A program made the position numbers and the translations under genes. Under the pieces are notes generated by a model. It made no database searches, was not told the origin of the DNA, and saw nothing but the letters and a program-made list of their open reading frames with translations. This document shows positions 36,699 through 45,789 of a stretch of DNA of 64,000 bases, piece by piece. Origin of the DNA: Streptomyces phaeofaciens (GTDB taxonomy: Bacteria; Actinomycetota; Actinomycetes; Streptomycetales; Streptomycetaceae); assembly GCF_014648915.1 (NCBI RefSeq), contig NZ_BMSA01000002.1, positions 434,001 to 498,000 on the forward strand, in the 5' to 3' direction. Positions within the stretch are counted from its first letter, which is position 1. The number at the start of each line of letters is the position of its first letter.

Positions 36699-37457
36699 AT
36701 GGCTACCGGCAACCCCGAGGGCAAGAAGCAGCCACCGGAGGAACAGCGCCTGGGACCGGTCCTCCGGAGGCGGAGCCAGGTCACGGCGAGCACCACCGAC
36801 CAGCGCCTGCTGGACGCGGGCGGCCCCTCCGACTGGGTCCACACCGATCCCTGGCGGGTCCTGCGCATCCAGTCGGAGTTCATCGAGGGCTTCGGCACCC
36901 TCGCCGAACTCCCCCCGGCGATCAGTGTGTTCGGCTCCGCGCGGACGCCGTCCGACTCCCCGGAGTACGAGGCGGGCGTGCGGCTGGGCGGCGCGCTCGT
37001 CGACGCGGGCTGGGCGGTCATCACGGGCGGCGGTCCGGGCGCGATGGAGGCGGCCAACAAGGGTGCCTGCGAGGCGGGCGGCATCTCGGTCGGCCTGGGC
37101 ATCGAGCTGCCCTTCGAGCAGGGGCTCAACCCCTACGTCGACATCGGCCTGAACTTCCGCTACTTCTTCGTCCGCAAGATGATGTTCGTGAAGTACGCGC
37201 AGGGCTTCGTCGTCCTGCCCGGCGGCCTCGGCACCCTGGACGAGCTCTTCGAGGCCCTCACCCTCGTCCAGACCCAGAAGGTCACCCGCTTCCCGATCGT
37301 CCTCTTCGGCACGGAGTACTGGGGCGGCCTGATCGACTGGCTCCGGGGCACCCTGGTCGCCCAGGGCAAGGCCGCGGAGAAGGACCTCCTCCTCTTCCAC
37401 GTCACGGACGACGTGGACGAGGCGGTCGCCCTGGTCTCGAAGGAGGCGGCCCGCTAG
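36699..37457 (+). CDS. LOG-family (TIGR00730) nucleotide phosphoribohydrolase-like protein
   Basis: A 252-aa protein with ATG after GGAGGGAG. It has the hallmark PGGLGTLDE (VVLPGGLGTLDELFE) and the GGGPGAMEAANKGA phosphate-binding loop. LOG proteins cleave nucleotide monophosphates, some releasing cytokinin-like bases. The N-terminal 60 residues are charged and typical of the actinobacterial subgroup next to dapE and folP. A GTG 30 bases upstream is an alternative start, less likely because of the ribosome binding site position. Confidence 0.88.
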   Translation: MATGNPEGKKQPPEEQRLGPVLRRRSQVTASTTDQRLLDAGGPSDWVHTDPWRVLRIQSEFIEGFGTLAELPPAISVFGSARTPSDSPEYEAGVRLGGALVDAGWAVITGGGPGAMEAANKGACEAGGISVGLGIELPFEQGLNPYVDIGLNFRYFFVRKMMFVKYAQGFVVLPGGLGTLDELFEALTLVQTQKVTRFPIVLFGTEYWGGLIDWLRGTLVAQGKAAEKDLLLFHVTDDVDEAVALVSKEAAR

Positions 37458-37480
37458 AGCGGGTTCCCGTACCGCGGGTA

Positions 37481-37570
37481 CGGGCTGCGTACGGCGTGGG
37501 GGGTGCCTCGGTACGGCGTGTGCGGGCTGCGTACGGCGTGGGCGGTGCCTCCGTACGGCGTGTGCGGGCT
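37481..37570. repeat. 42-bp tandem repeat, about 2.1 copies
   Basis: Unit starts are at 37481, 37523 and 37565, each beginning CGGGCTGCGTACGG or a near match. Copies differ by two bases. It lies between the stop of the LOG gene and the stop of folP, on the convergent side, so it is not within a gene. Confidence 0.8.
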
Positions 37571-38429
37571 ACACGAGCCCTCGGCGGGCGACCGCCGGGG
37601 GCCGGTGGCCCGCGATCGACGCCACCATGTCCAGCACCTGCCGCGTCTCGGCCACCTCGTGCACCCGGTACACCTGCGCCCCCAGCCAGGCCGACACCGC
37701 GGTCGTGGCCAGCGTCCCCAGGACCCGCTCCTTCACCGGCCGGTCCAGGGTCTCGCCCACGAAGTCCTTGTTGGACAGGGAAACCAGCACCGGCCACCCC
37801 GTCTCCACCATCTCCCCCAGCCGCCGCGTCGCCTCCAGGCTGTGCCGCGTGCTCTTCCCGAAGTCGTGCCCGGGATCGATCAGCACCGACTCCCTCGGCA
37901 CCCCCAGCCGCACCGCCCGCTCCGCCAGTCCCACGGTCACCCGCAGAATGTCGGCCACGACGTCGTCGTACGTCACCCGGTGCGGCCGTGTCCGGGGCTC
38001 CGAGCCGCCCGCGTGCGTGCACACCAGTCCCGCCCCGTACCGCGCGGCGACCTCCGCCAGGGCGGGGTCGACCCCGCCCCACGCGTCGTTCAGCAGATCC
38101 GCCCCCGCCTCGCAGACCGCCTCCCCGACCTCGGCCCGCCAGGTGTCCACACTGATGACGACGTCCGGGAAGCGCCGCCGCACCTCGGCCACGAAACCGA
38201 CCGTGCGCCGGGCCTCCTCCTCGGCGGTCACCTCGTCGCCCGGCCCGGCCTTCACCCCGCCGATGTCGATGATGGCGGCACCCTCCGCCACCGCCTGCTC
38301 CACCCGGGCGAGCGCCGGCTCGTCGCGGAAGGTGGCGCCCTGGTCGTAGAAGGAGTCCGGGGTCCGGTTCACGATCGCCATGATCACCGGCTCATGGGGC
38401 CCGAATTCACGCCTGCCCAGCCTGAGCAT
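37569..38429 (-). CDS. folP: Dihydropteroate synthase
   Basis: A 286-aa enzyme joining p-aminobenzoate to the pterin pyrophosphate in folate synthesis, the sulfonamide target. The TIM barrel motifs are clear: MAIVNRTPDSFYD near residue 17, DIGGVKAGPG, VVISVDTWRAEV, LLNDAWGG, CTHAGG, VLIDPGHDFGK and VSLSNKDF. In M. tuberculosis the folP2 gene, which lies in the same gene order, does not clearly act as a classical synthase, so activity should not be assumed. Convergent with the LOG gene. Confidence 0.9.
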   Translation of the reverse strand: MLRLGRREFGPHEPVIMAIVNRTPDSFYDQGATFRDEPALARVEQAVAEGAAIIDIGGVKAGPGDEVTAEEEARRTVGFVAEVRRRFPDVVISVDTWRAEVGEAVCEAGADLLNDAWGGVDPALAEVAARYGAGLVCTHAGGSEPRTRPHRVTYDDVVADILRVTVGLAERAVRLGVPRESVLIDPGHDFGKSTRHSLEATRRLGEMVETGWPVLVSLSNKDFVGETLDRPVKERVLGTLATTAVSAWLGAQVYRVHEVAETRQVLDMVASIAGHRPPAVARRGLV

Positions 38430-38555
38430 CGCCTGTGACCTCTCCTAGAACGTCCTGCACATCCACCGCCTGTGACCCTAACCGCCGGACCCGCATGGCA
38501 CGATCGGACCCACAGAGATTCGAGACCGAGCACTCCGAGCGTGGGGGCCCACCCG

Positions 38556-38915
38556 ATGGTTATGTTCTTGTTCCTGGTCATCGCGCTCGCCGTGGTGGTC
38601 GCCGCGGTGACACTCGCCGTGGTGGGCGGCGGCGAGGGCAGCGGCCCGCTGCCCGAGGCGGCGCCGGAGCGGCTGCACGACCCGCTGCCCCCGGACCGCC
38701 CGCTCGACCGGGCCGACATCGACCGGCTGCGCTTCCCGCTCGCCGCCCGCGGCTACCGCATGACGGACGTCGACGACGCGCTCAACCGTGTCGCCGCCGA
38801 GCTCGCCGAGCGCGACGCCCGGATCGCCGACCTGGAGTCCGCCCTGTCCGGCGCCCAGGCCTCGACGCGCCCCCAGGTCTCCTTCGAGAAGCCCGAACCG
38901 GAGGACCAGCAGTGA
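38556..38915 (+). CDS. DivIVA-domain membrane protein
   Basis: A 119-aa protein starting MVMFLFLVIALAVVVAAV, an N-terminal membrane helix, followed by acidic Pro-rich residues and a short DivIVA-type segment (LRFPLAARGYRMTDVDDALNRVAAELAERDARIADLE) that ends in a coiled coil. The DivIVA-like part suggests attachment to membrane curvature or poles. Its TGA overlaps the GTG of the next gene. Mycobacteria have the same gene before tagA. Confidence 0.82.
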   Translation: MVMFLFLVIALAVVVAAVTLAVVGGGEGSGPLPEAAPERLHDPLPPDRPLDRADIDRLRFPLAARGYRMTDVDDALNRVAAELAERDARIADLESALSGAQASTRPQVSFEKPEPEDQQ

Positions 38916-39490
38916 GCGACGGCACCGCGCTCGCCGGTCCCGACGGCGCGCTGCGCTGCCCCTGGGCCCTGTCCACGCCGGACTATGTGACCTACCACGA
39001 CGAGGAGTGGGGCCGCCCGGTCCACGGCGACGACGCGCTCTTCGAACGGCTCAGCCTGGAGGCCTTCCAGTCCGGCCTGTCCTGGATCACCATCCTGCGC
39101 CGCCGTCCAGGCTTCCGCACCGCCTTCGCCGACTTCACGATCGCGTCGGTCGCCGCCTTCACCGACGAGGACCGCGAACGGCTCCTCGCCGACGCCGGCA
39201 TCATCCGCAACCGCGCCAAGATCGACGCCACCCTCGCCAACGCGCGCGTACTGGCCGAGTGGGCCCCGGGCGAGCTGGACACCCTGATCTGGTCCCACGC
39301 CCCCGACCCGGCGACCCGCCCGGCCCCCGGCACGCTCGCGGACGTCCCGGCGGTGACGGACGAGTCGACGGCCCTGTCGAAGGCCCTGAAGAAGAAGGGC
39401 CTGCGGTTCGTGGGACCGACCACGGCGTACGCGCTGATGCAGGCGTGCGGCCTGGTCAACGACCATCTGAAGACCTGCGTGAGCCGGTAG
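38912..39490 (+). CDS. tag: DNA-3-methyladenine glycosylase I
   Basis: A 192-aa base-excision enzyme removing 3-methyladenine. The family motifs are LRCPWAL, YHDEEWGRPVHGD, FQSGLSWITILRRR and the C-terminal VGPTTAYALMQACGLVNDH. Cys and His residues (RCPW; YHDEEW; the C-terminal H and C) form the zinc site. The GTG start overlaps the stop of the DivIVA-like gene. Confidence 0.93.
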   Translation: MSDGTALAGPDGALRCPWALSTPDYVTYHDEEWGRPVHGDDALFERLSLEAFQSGLSWITILRRRPGFRTAFADFTIASVAAFTDEDRERLLADAGIIRNRAKIDATLANARVLAEWAPGELDTLIWSHAPDPATRPAPGTLADVPAVTDESTALSKALKKKGLRFVGPTTAYALMQACGLVNDHLKTCVSR

Positions 39491-39519
39491 CCCCGGGGCC
39501 GCTGCCCCGCTGCCCCGTC

Positions 39520-40311
39520 CTACCGGCCCAGGTAGGTCGGATCCTTCTTCTCGACGAAGGCCCGCACCGCGATCGCGTGGTCCTCGGACGCCCCCGCGCG
39601 GGTCTGCAGTTCGTCCTCCTTCTCCAGCGTCTCGGAGAGCGAGTGCGAGAACCCGAACGCCATGGCCTCCTTGATCGCCGCGTACGCCACCGTCGGCCCC
39701 GAGGCCAGCATCCGCGCCACCTGCTCCGCCGCTTCGCGCAGCGAGGCCGCCGGGACGACCCGGTTCGCGATCCCCAGCTCGTACGCCTCCGCGGCCTTCA
39801 CGGTGCGCGGGAAGAGCAGCAGGTCGGCGGCGCGCCCGGGGCCGACCACGCGGGGCAGGGTCCAGGAGACGCCGGAGTCGGCGGTGAGCGCGACCCCCGC
39901 GAACGAGGTGTTGAAGGACGCCGTGTCCGCCACCACGCGGTAGTCCGCGGCGAGCGCGAAGCCGAAGCCGGCCCCGGCGGCGACCCCGTTCACCGCGGCG
40001 ACCACCGGCTTCGGCGCCTCCGTCAGCGCCCGCACCACCGGGTTGTAGTGCTCCTTGACCGTGCTCATGACGTGCCCCGAGCCCTCGGCGAGCAGCCCGA
40101 TGTGCTCCTTGAGGTCCTGGCCGACGCAGAACGCCCGGTCCCCGGCGGCGGTCAGCAGCACGGCCCGTACGGCGTTGTCGTCCGCCGCCGCCCGTACCGC
40201 GTCCCGCAGGGCGACCTTGGTCGCGACGTTCAGCGCGTTCATCGCCTCCGGGCGGTTCAGGGTGATGGTCGCGAGCCCGTCGCTCACCTCGTAGAGCACG
40301 GTGTCGGCCAT
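39520..40311 (-). CDS. Enoyl-CoA hydratase/isomerase family protein
   Basis: A 263-aa crotonase-fold protein. The CoA and oxyanion-hole segments are DRAFCVGQDLKEH and NGVAAGAGFGFALAAD. At the place of the second catalytic glutamate it has Asp in VALTADSGVSWTLPR, a pattern shared with PaaG-type isomerases, which use a single acid. It may therefore be an isomerase of phenylacetate-type CoA esters rather than a fatty acid hydratase; this is inference. Divergent from the DUF3117 gene. Confidence 0.85.
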   Translation of the reverse strand: MADTVLYEVSDGLATITLNRPEAMNALNVATKVALRDAVRAAADDNAVRAVLLTAAGDRAFCVGQDLKEHIGLLAEGSGHVMSTVKEHYNPVVRALTEAPKPVVAAVNGVAAGAGFGFALAADYRVVADTASFNTSFAGVALTADSGVSWTLPRVVGPGRAADLLLFPRTVKAAEAYELGIANRVVPAASLREAAEQVARMLASGPTVAYAAIKEAMAFGFSHSLSETLEKEDELQTRAGASEDHAIAVRAFVEKKDPTYLGR

Positions 40312-40689
40312 GGCGTATCCCCTCCGTGTCGCGGCTCCGGCGTACTACTGGTCGGTACGTCCGGTGTACGAGGAAAGCATGGCGGAGATCGCCGTCCGAC
40401 GACCGGACGCAACGTGTGACCTGCGTCAAAGAAATCGGACCGGTTTCCGGACGACGGGTGTCCGCGCGGCGGCGCAGTATCGCAGTCACATCGCCGAATT
40501 GGGTGGTTTTGCTCGCGCGCGTTGCGCAAGCGATGCCGACCGATGTTGGTCATCGGGTCCTGAGATGCGGGATAATGGCTGGGAAGCAATGTGTTCGATG
40601 CCGGTGACGCGTGTCCCACGTCTGGAGCGCGCGTGCCCTCCCAGGGCCGTCGGCTTTGACGTGAGCTGGTTTCAGGAAGGGGAACGAGC
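40312..40689. promoter_or_regulatory. Divergent gene-free region upstream of the DUF3117 gene
   Basis: No gene is visible in about 380 bp. For the plus strand a GATAAT -10 box is at 40571-40576 with TTGGTC at 40546-40551 (19-base spacing, a little long). AGGAAGGGG lies just before the ATG at 40690. The minus-strand promoter for the hydratase is not clear. Confidence 0.4.
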
Positions 40690-40857
40690 ATGGCGGCCAT
40701 GAAGCCGCGGACGGGCGACGGCCCGCTCGAGGTGACCAAGGAGGGGCGGGGCATCGTCATGCGCGTTCCGCTCGAAGGCGGCGGTCGGCTCGTCGTCGAG
40801 CTGACCCCTGACGAGGCCGACGCGCTGGGCGATGCCCTCAAGAAGGTCGTCGGCTGA
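40690..40857 (+). CDS. DUF3117 family small protein
   Basis: A 55-aa protein, MAAMKPRTGDGPLEVTKEG onward, with ELTPDEADALGDALKKVVG at the end. This is the very conserved actinobacterial DUF3117 family (M. tuberculosis Rv1211, in the same neighbourhood). AAGGGGAACGAGC provides the ribosome binding site. Its function is unknown; the sequence is a soluble beta-alpha mini-domain. A stem-loop follows. Confidence 0.9.
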   Translation: MAAMKPRTGDGPLEVTKEGRGIVMRVPLEGGGRLVVELTPDEADALGDALKKVVG

Positions 40858-40883
40858 CGCGCAAGCGACCATACCCCTTCAGT

Positions 40884-40913
40884 CGCCCCGGCATCCTCAT
40901 GGGTGCCGGGGCG
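40884..40913 (+). terminator. Stem-loop terminator after the DUF3117 gene
   Basis: CGCCCCGGCA and TGCCGGGGCG are perfect 10-bp arms with a 10-base loop and a short CTGTTT after it; also between this gene and the convergent methyltransferase. Confidence 0.7.
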
Positions 40914-40953
40914 GCTGTTTCGGCGCACACCCCTCGCCCGGACGGCCCAGCGG

Positions 40954-41586
40954 TCAGCGTTTGACCGCGCAGAGCAGGCCGTCGCCCACCGGCAGCAGCG
41001 AGGGCACCAGCTCCTGGCTCTCGCGCACCGCCCGCAGCAGCTCCCGGATCCGGGTGACCTCGGTGGGCTGCGGACCGGAGTCGACCGTGCGGCCGTTGGC
41101 GAACACGCCCTCGAAGACCACCAGGCCACCGGGGCGCAGCAGGCGCAACGATTCAGCGAGATAGTCCAGGAACTCCAGCCGGTCGCCGTCGCAGAAGACG
41201 AGGTCGTAGCCGGCGTCCGCGAGGCGCGGCAGGACGTCGAGCGCCCGGCCGGGGATGAAGCGGGCCCGGTTGCTGGCGAAGCCGCACGCCCGGAAGGCCT
41301 GCCGGGCGAACTGCTGGTGCTCGGGCTCGGGGTCGACGGTGGTCAGGACACCGTCGGGGCGCATGCCGTGCAGCAGGTGGATCCCGGAGACACCGGTGCC
41401 GGTACCGATCTCCGCGACCGCCTTCGCGTCCACGGTGGCGGCGAGCAACCGCAGCGCGGCGCCCGTGCTGGGCGACACCGAGCGCAGCCCTGCCTCACGG
41501 GCCCGGTCACGGGCCCAGCGCAGCGCGTCGTCCTCGGCGGCATAGGCGTCGGCGAACGCCCAGCTTGCCTGCCGGTTGCCGGTAAT
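40954..41586 (-). CDS. O-methyltransferase (COMT-like), probable ATT start
   Basis: A class I SAM methyltransferase of the CCoAOMT/Rv1220c type: VAEIGTGTGVSGIHLL (SAM site), TTVDPEPEHQQFAR, FCDGDRLEFLDYL and GGLVVFEGVF. The first common start in frame is a GTG at 41478, but this leaves out well-formed coding sequence reading NRQASWAFADAYAAEDDAL that belongs to the fold's N-terminal helix. Upstream of that there is no ATG, GTG or TTG; an ATT at 41586 lies 3 bases after AGGAGAGG. I take ATT as start (210 aa). In M. tuberculosis the homologue is also divergent from sigE. Confidence 0.75.
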   Translation of the reverse strand: MTGNRQASWAFADAYAAEDDALRWARDRAREAGLRSVSPSTGAALRLLAATVDAKAVAEIGTGTGVSGIHLLHGMRPDGVLTTVDPEPEHQQFARQAFRACGFASNRARFIPGRALDVLPRLADAGYDLVFCDGDRLEFLDYLAESLRLLRPGGLVVFEGVFANGRTVDSGPQPTEVTRIRELLRAVRESQELVPSLLPVGDGLLCAVKR

Positions 41587-41675
41587 GACCCTCTCCTGTC
41601 CCCGTGGTTGCCTGGGCGTGACTGTATCCGCTGCCGCCGGGAACCCGCTGATGGGACCGGGCGTTTGAAGGGGTG

Positions 41676-41700
41676 GGAACGACGACCGGGGGACACAGTT
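41676..41700 (+). promoter_or_regulatory. Putative ECF-type promoter upstream of the sigma factor gene
   Basis: GGAAC at 41676-41680, 17 bases, then GTT at 41698-41700. This is the pattern of ECF sigma promoters (GGAAC and cGTT) and would allow the sigma factor to activate its own operon. It lies about 115 bases before the chosen start. Confidence 0.35.
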
Positions 41701-41815
41701 GGATCACGATGAGGGGCCTGGGTCCCAGCAAGTGCTGACGCAGCCGTATGAGCCGTATCAGCACAGATCAATTTCTCGTAAAACCGCTTATCCGGAGCTA
41801 ACGGGCGAGGTGGCT

Positions 41816-42601
41816 ATGGTAGGGGCTCCACTGGACACCACCAGAGCCGACAGGGGAGGTGCGGCTGCGCCTGTGGATCGGGGAGGAGTGCTGAAGCGCT
41901 TTCTCGGATCGGCAGGCAGGCCGAAATCCGTGAACGACACCGCTGCTGACCACAGCCACGCCGCTGGTTTCACCACCGGCCGAGCCCAGACCGCGACCTT
42001 CTCCACCGACGCGGACGGGCAGGCGTGGACTCCGCCCACGTGGGAGGAGATCGTCAGCATGCACAGCGCCCGGGTCTACCGGCTCGCCTACCGCCTCACC
42101 GGCAACCAGCACGACGCCGAGGACCTCACGCAGGAGGTCTTCGTCCGGGTCTTCCGCTCCCTGTCGACGTACACGCCGGGCACCTTCGAGGGCTGGCTGC
42201 ACCGCATCACCACCAATCTCTTCCTGGACATGGTCCGCCGCAAGCAGCGCATCCGCTTCGACGCGCTCGGCGACGACGCGGCCGAGCGGCTGCCCAGCAA
42301 GGAGCCCAGCCCGCAGCAGGTCTTCAACGACGCCCACTTCGACGCGGACGTCCAGCAGGCCCTCGACACCCTCGCGCCCGAGTTCCGCGCCGCGGTCGTC
42401 CTCTGCGACATCGAAGGACTGTCCTACGAGGAGATCGCCGCGACCCTGGGCGTCAAGCTGGGCACGGTCCGCTCGCGCATCCACCGTGGCCGTTCGCAGC
42501 TGCGCAAGGCCCTCGCGCACCGTTCGCCGGAGGCCCGTGAGAAGCGCCGCTCCTTCGTGCCCCGTGTTCCCGCTCTGGGAGGAGGGGGCGCGACCGCGTG
42601 A
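41816..42601 (+). CDS. ECF-type RNA polymerase sigma factor (mycobacterial SigE-like)
   Basis: A 261-aa sigma factor if started at the ATG of MVGAPLDTT; the frame is open to 41699. After a disordered N-terminal 75 residues, sigma region 2 reads [32 protein letters not shown], with the -10 recognition part after it, and region 4 reads [38 protein letters not shown]. It is followed directly by a zinc anti-sigma gene, HtrA and TatB, the same order as sigE-rseA-htrA-tatB of M. tuberculosis. This points to an envelope-stress role. It is distinct from the Streptomyces protein called SigE. Confidence 0.92.
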   Translation: MVGAPLDTTRADRGGAAAPVDRGGVLKRFLGSAGRPKSVNDTAADHSHAAGFTTGRAQTATFSTDADGQAWTPPTWEEIVSMHSARVYRLAYRLTGNQHDAEDLTQEVFVRVFRSLSTYTPGTFEGWLHRITTNLFLDMVRRKQRIRFDALGDDAAERLPSKEPSPQQVFNDAHFDADVQQALDTLAPEFRAAVVLCDIEGLSYEEIAATLGVKLGTVRSRIHRGRSQLRKALAHRSPEAREKRRSFVPRVPALGGGGATA

Positions 42602-43545
42602 GTGGAACCAAACGCAATCCCGCCGAGGCGATCCTCGCGGAGCAGCACCTGGGAGACCGGCTCTCCGCCCTGGTGGACGGTGAACTCGGTCATGACACGC
42701 GTGAGCGCGTGCTGGCGCACCTGGCGACCTGCCCGAAGTGCAAGGCCGAGGTCGACGCACAGCGCCGGCTGAAGAACGTCTTCGCGGAAGTGGCCCCGCC
42801 CGCCCCCTCCGAGAGCTTCCTGGCCCGACTCCAGGGGCTCCCCGCGGGAGGTGACCCCGACGGCGGCGGCACACCGCTGGGCGGGGGAGGCTTCGGCGGC
42901 GGAGCCTTCGGCGTGAGACACGACGAGCCGTTCGAGTTCGGCTACGTCCCGGCCGGCGGCCACGGCTCCCTCCTTCCGCCCCCCGACCGCGGCTTCCGCA
43001 TCCACCCGGTCGGACGCCTCGACCGGCACGACTCCGAGCGCTCCCGAGGGATGCGGTTCGCCTTCGTAGCCGCCGGCGCGGTGTCGCTGGCCGCGATCGC
43101 CCTGGGCGGCATGAACACCGGCGCGCCGACCGACTCGGCCGCGGACGCCCGCGGCGGCTCAGGCAACGGCAGCAATGTGACCCCGGCCCGCTCCCCGGGC
43201 TCGGGCTCCGCGACGACCCCCGAGGGCCAGCGGCGCCGTACCACCGGACCACTGCTCGCCCAGGGCGGCCAGCTGCTCGGGGACTCCCCGGTCGCCCCGA
43301 CCGAGGTGTCCGCCCCGCTGCTGCCCGGTGTGCCCGCCCCGGCCGCCGGTCACCCGCTGCACCAGCTCACCGCGCCCATGGTGGCGGGCGCCGCCGCGAT
43401 GTCCCCGCTCATACGTCCGCTCGGCACCACCCAGCCGATCTCCCTGACCACCTCGACGACCGCCCCGGAGGCCACCCACCCCGGTCTGCTCGCCGCACCC
43501 GTCCCCGACGCCTCCTCCTCCCCCTCCTCGCGCAGCGCCCGCTGA
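42598..43545 (+). CDS. Zinc-binding anti-sigma factor (RseA-like)
   Basis: A 315-aa protein whose GTG overlaps the sigma gene stop (GTGA). The N-terminal zf-HC2/ZAS motif has H41, C45 and C48 (HLATCPKC). A membrane helix follows near residue 150 ([19 protein letters not shown]), and the rest is a Pro/Thr/Gly-rich extracytoplasmic part. It would hold the sigma factor until envelope stress or oxidation releases it. In mycobacteria the equivalent RseA is degraded after phosphorylation. The Gly-rich loop ([11 protein letters not shown]) between ZAS and helix is unusual. Confidence 0.88.
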   Translation: MSGTKRNPAEAILAEQHLGDRLSALVDGELGHDTRERVLAHLATCPKCKAEVDAQRRLKNVFAEVAPPAPSESFLARLQGLPAGGDPDGGGTPLGGGGFGGGAFGVRHDEPFEFGYVPAGGHGSLLPPPDRGFRIHPVGRLDRHDSERSRGMRFAFVAAGAVSLAAIALGGMNTGAPTDSAADARGGSGNGSNVTPARSPGSGSATTPEGQRRRTTGPLLAQGGQLLGDSPVAPTEVSAPLLPGVPAPAAGHPLHQLTAPMVAGAAAMSPLIRPLGTTQPISLTTSTTAPEATHPGLLAAPVPDASSSPSSRSAR

Positions 43546-43614
43546 CCGGTCGCTGCGCCGGTCCGTCGTGAACCTGGTTGAATCCAGGAAGGGACCGCCA
43601 ACTGTGGGGAGAGC

Positions 43615-45789
43615 ATGGACGAGGGGAAGCCCACGAAGGCGAAGTGGTGGAGCCGGCCTCGACCACAGACCCCTTCGGGGCCCGCGGAGTCACCCGACGG
43701 CGATTTCGAACTGGCCCGCCCGGCCGCGGCCGGGGAGGGCGAGAACGGCCGCGGTGACGGTGATCGCGATGGCTATGGCCATGACGACGGCGATGGCGAT
43801 GGCGACTATGAGCTGAGCCGCCCCGCGGGCACGGCGATATCGGAGACGGGCGGCCCGGGGGCGGGTGCGTCCGACGGGGCCGCGTCGGCTCGTTCCGCGG
43901 GCGAGGCCGCCCCGGCGGACCGGGTCGATCCGGCAGGCCCGGTCCCCTTCCCGGAGGTGTCCCCTGCCGGGGAGCCCGCCGATCCGGCTTCCTCGGGTCC
44001 GGCCTCCCCGGGCCCGGCCGCCGCCGACGCCGCCCCGGCAGATCAGGCCGCCGGCCACGCTGACCGCGCCCACACCGACCAGGCCCACACCGACCAGGCC
44101 TACGCCGCCCCCGTCGAGCCGCTCCCGCCCGCCGGTGCGCGTCCCAAGCCGCTGCACGACCCCGACCCCTACAGCACCCCGCCGTACGGCGAGCCGGGCC
44201 CCTGGGCGCCCGCGCCGCCCGTCCAGCACCCGGCGGTGGCGGCGGCCCCGCCCGCGTACGGCACGGACCCGAGCGCCCCCGCTCCCGCCCCGGCGCCCGC
44301 GCCCCCGCCCGCGTACGGCACGGACCCGAGCGCCCCCGCCCCGGCGCCCGCGGCGCCCGCACCCCCCACTCCCGCTCCCGCGCCCCCCGTTCCCACCGAC
44401 GCCCCGCCCGCACCCATGCCCCCGTCCGGACCGGTGCCGGGTGTCGCCACCCCCACCCCCACTCCCGCACCCCCCGCCCCCGGCGAGGCCCCGTCCGGAC
44501 CGCCCCCCAGCGACGCCACCGCCACGCCCCCCGCCGACCCCTGGCACCGCTACGACCCCTGGGCCCCCCACCCGCTCGCCGGAGCCGGGTCTCCCGGCGC
44601 CCCGGCCGGCCCCGCCGCCCCCGTCGGCGGTGCCCTGCACCAGACCGGGGCCGCCGTCCTCAGCGAGGACCAGCGTCGGCGCAGGACGCGCCGGCGCATG
44701 GCCGGGGGCGCGCTGGTGCTCGCGCTGGGTTCCGGGGTGCTGGGCGGGCTCGTGGGGGCCCATCTGGAGCGCAACGGAGGCCTCGGCACGGTGGAGCTGC
44801 CCCAGGCCTCCGCCGAGCCCACCGGACGTGCCGCGGACAGCGTCGCCGGGATCGCCGCCCGGGCCCTGCCCAGCGTGGTCACCCTGCATGTCTCCGGCAG
44901 TGCCGAGTCCGGCACCGGTACCGGGTTCGTGCTCGACACCCGGGGCCACATCCTCACCAACAACCATGTCGTCGAGCCCGCCGAGGACGACGGCGAGATC
45001 ACCGTCGTCTTCAACGGAGGCCAGACCGCGCGGGCCGAGGTGGTCGGCCGGGACAGCGGCTACGACCTCGCCGTGGTGAAGGTCAGCGGGGTCAGCGGCC
45101 TCACACCGCTGCCCCTCGGCAACTCCGACGGTGTCCAGGTCGGCGACCCGGTCGTCGCCATCGGCGCCCCCTTCGACCTGGAGGGCACGGTCACCTCGGG
45201 CATCATCAGCGCGAAGGAGCGGCCCATCACGGCCGGCGGCGAGAGCGGCGACGGCAGCGACGTGTCGTACGTGGACGCGTTGCAGACCGACGCTCCCATC
45301 AACCCGGGCAACTCCGGCGGCCCCCTGCTCGACGCCCGCGGCCGGGTCATCGGCATCAACTCCGCCATCCGCTCCGCCGACGACGGCTCCGACTCCGAGA
45401 GCGGCGAGGCCGGGTCCATAGGCCTGGGCTTCGCCATCCCGATCAACCAGGGCAAGCGGGTCGCCGAGGAGCTGATCAACACCGGCCGGGCGACCCATCC
45501 GGTCATCGGCATCACCCTCGACCTGGAGTACGCCGGCGACGGCGCCCGGGTCGGCACCAAGGGCAGCGACGGCGGCGCCCCGGTCACACCGGGCGGGCCC
45601 GGCGCCCTGGCCGGCATCGAGCCGGGAGACGTGATCACCGAGGTCGACGGTCAGCGCGTCCACTCCGGCGACGAACTGATCGTCAAGACGCGTGCCCACC
45701 GCCCCGGCGACCGCCTGGAGCTGACCGTCGAGCGCGACGGCGAGGAACGCACGCTCACCCTGGTCCTCGGCTCCGCCGACGGCAGCTGA
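43615..45789 (+). CDS. htrA: HtrA/DegP-like membrane serine protease with PDZ domain
   Basis: A 724-aa protein. Residues 1-355 are a low-complexity cytoplasmic tail rich in Pro, Ala, Asp and Gly. A membrane helix is near 360-380 (MAGGALVLALGSGVLGGLVG). The trypsin-like domain has His 451 (LTNNHVV), Asp 484 (SGYDLAVVK) and Ser 567 (NPGNSGGPL), and a PDZ domain follows (PGALAGIEPGDVITEVDGQ). It degrades or refolds misfolded extracytoplasmic proteins. It is downstream of the sigma and anti-sigma genes, so probably part of the same envelope-stress response. Confidence 0.93.
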   Translation: MDEGKPTKAKWWSRPRPQTPSGPAESPDGDFELARPAAAGEGENGRGDGDRDGYGHDDGDGDGDYELSRPAGTAISETGGPGAGASDGAASARSAGEAAPADRVDPAGPVPFPEVSPAGEPADPASSGPASPGPAAADAAPADQAAGHADRAHTDQAHTDQAYAAPVEPLPPAGARPKPLHDPDPYSTPPYGEPGPWAPAPPVQHPAVAAAPPAYGTDPSAPAPAPAPAPPPAYGTDPSAPAPAPAAPAPPTPAPAPPVPTDAPPAPMPPSGPVPGVATPTPTPAPPAPGEAPSGPPPSDATATPPADPWHRYDPWAPHPLAGAGSPGAPAGPAAPVGGALHQTGAAVLSEDQRRRRTRRRMAGGALVLALGSGVLGGLVGAHLERNGGLGTVELPQASAEPTGRAADSVAGIAARALPSVVTLHVSGSAESGTGTGFVLDTRGHILTNNHVVEPAEDDGEITVVFNGGQTARAEVVGRDSGYDLAVVKVSGVSGLTPLPLGNSDGVQVGDPVVAIGAPFDLEGTVTSGIISAKERPITAGGESGDGSDVSYVDALQTDAPINPGNSGGPLLDARGRVIGINSAIRSADDGSDSESGEAGSIGLGFAIPINQGKRVAEELINTGRATHPVIGITLDLEYAGDGARVGTKGSDGGAPVTPGGPGALAGIEPGDVITEVDGQRVHSGDELIVKTRAHRPGDRLELTVERDGEERTLTLVLGSADGS

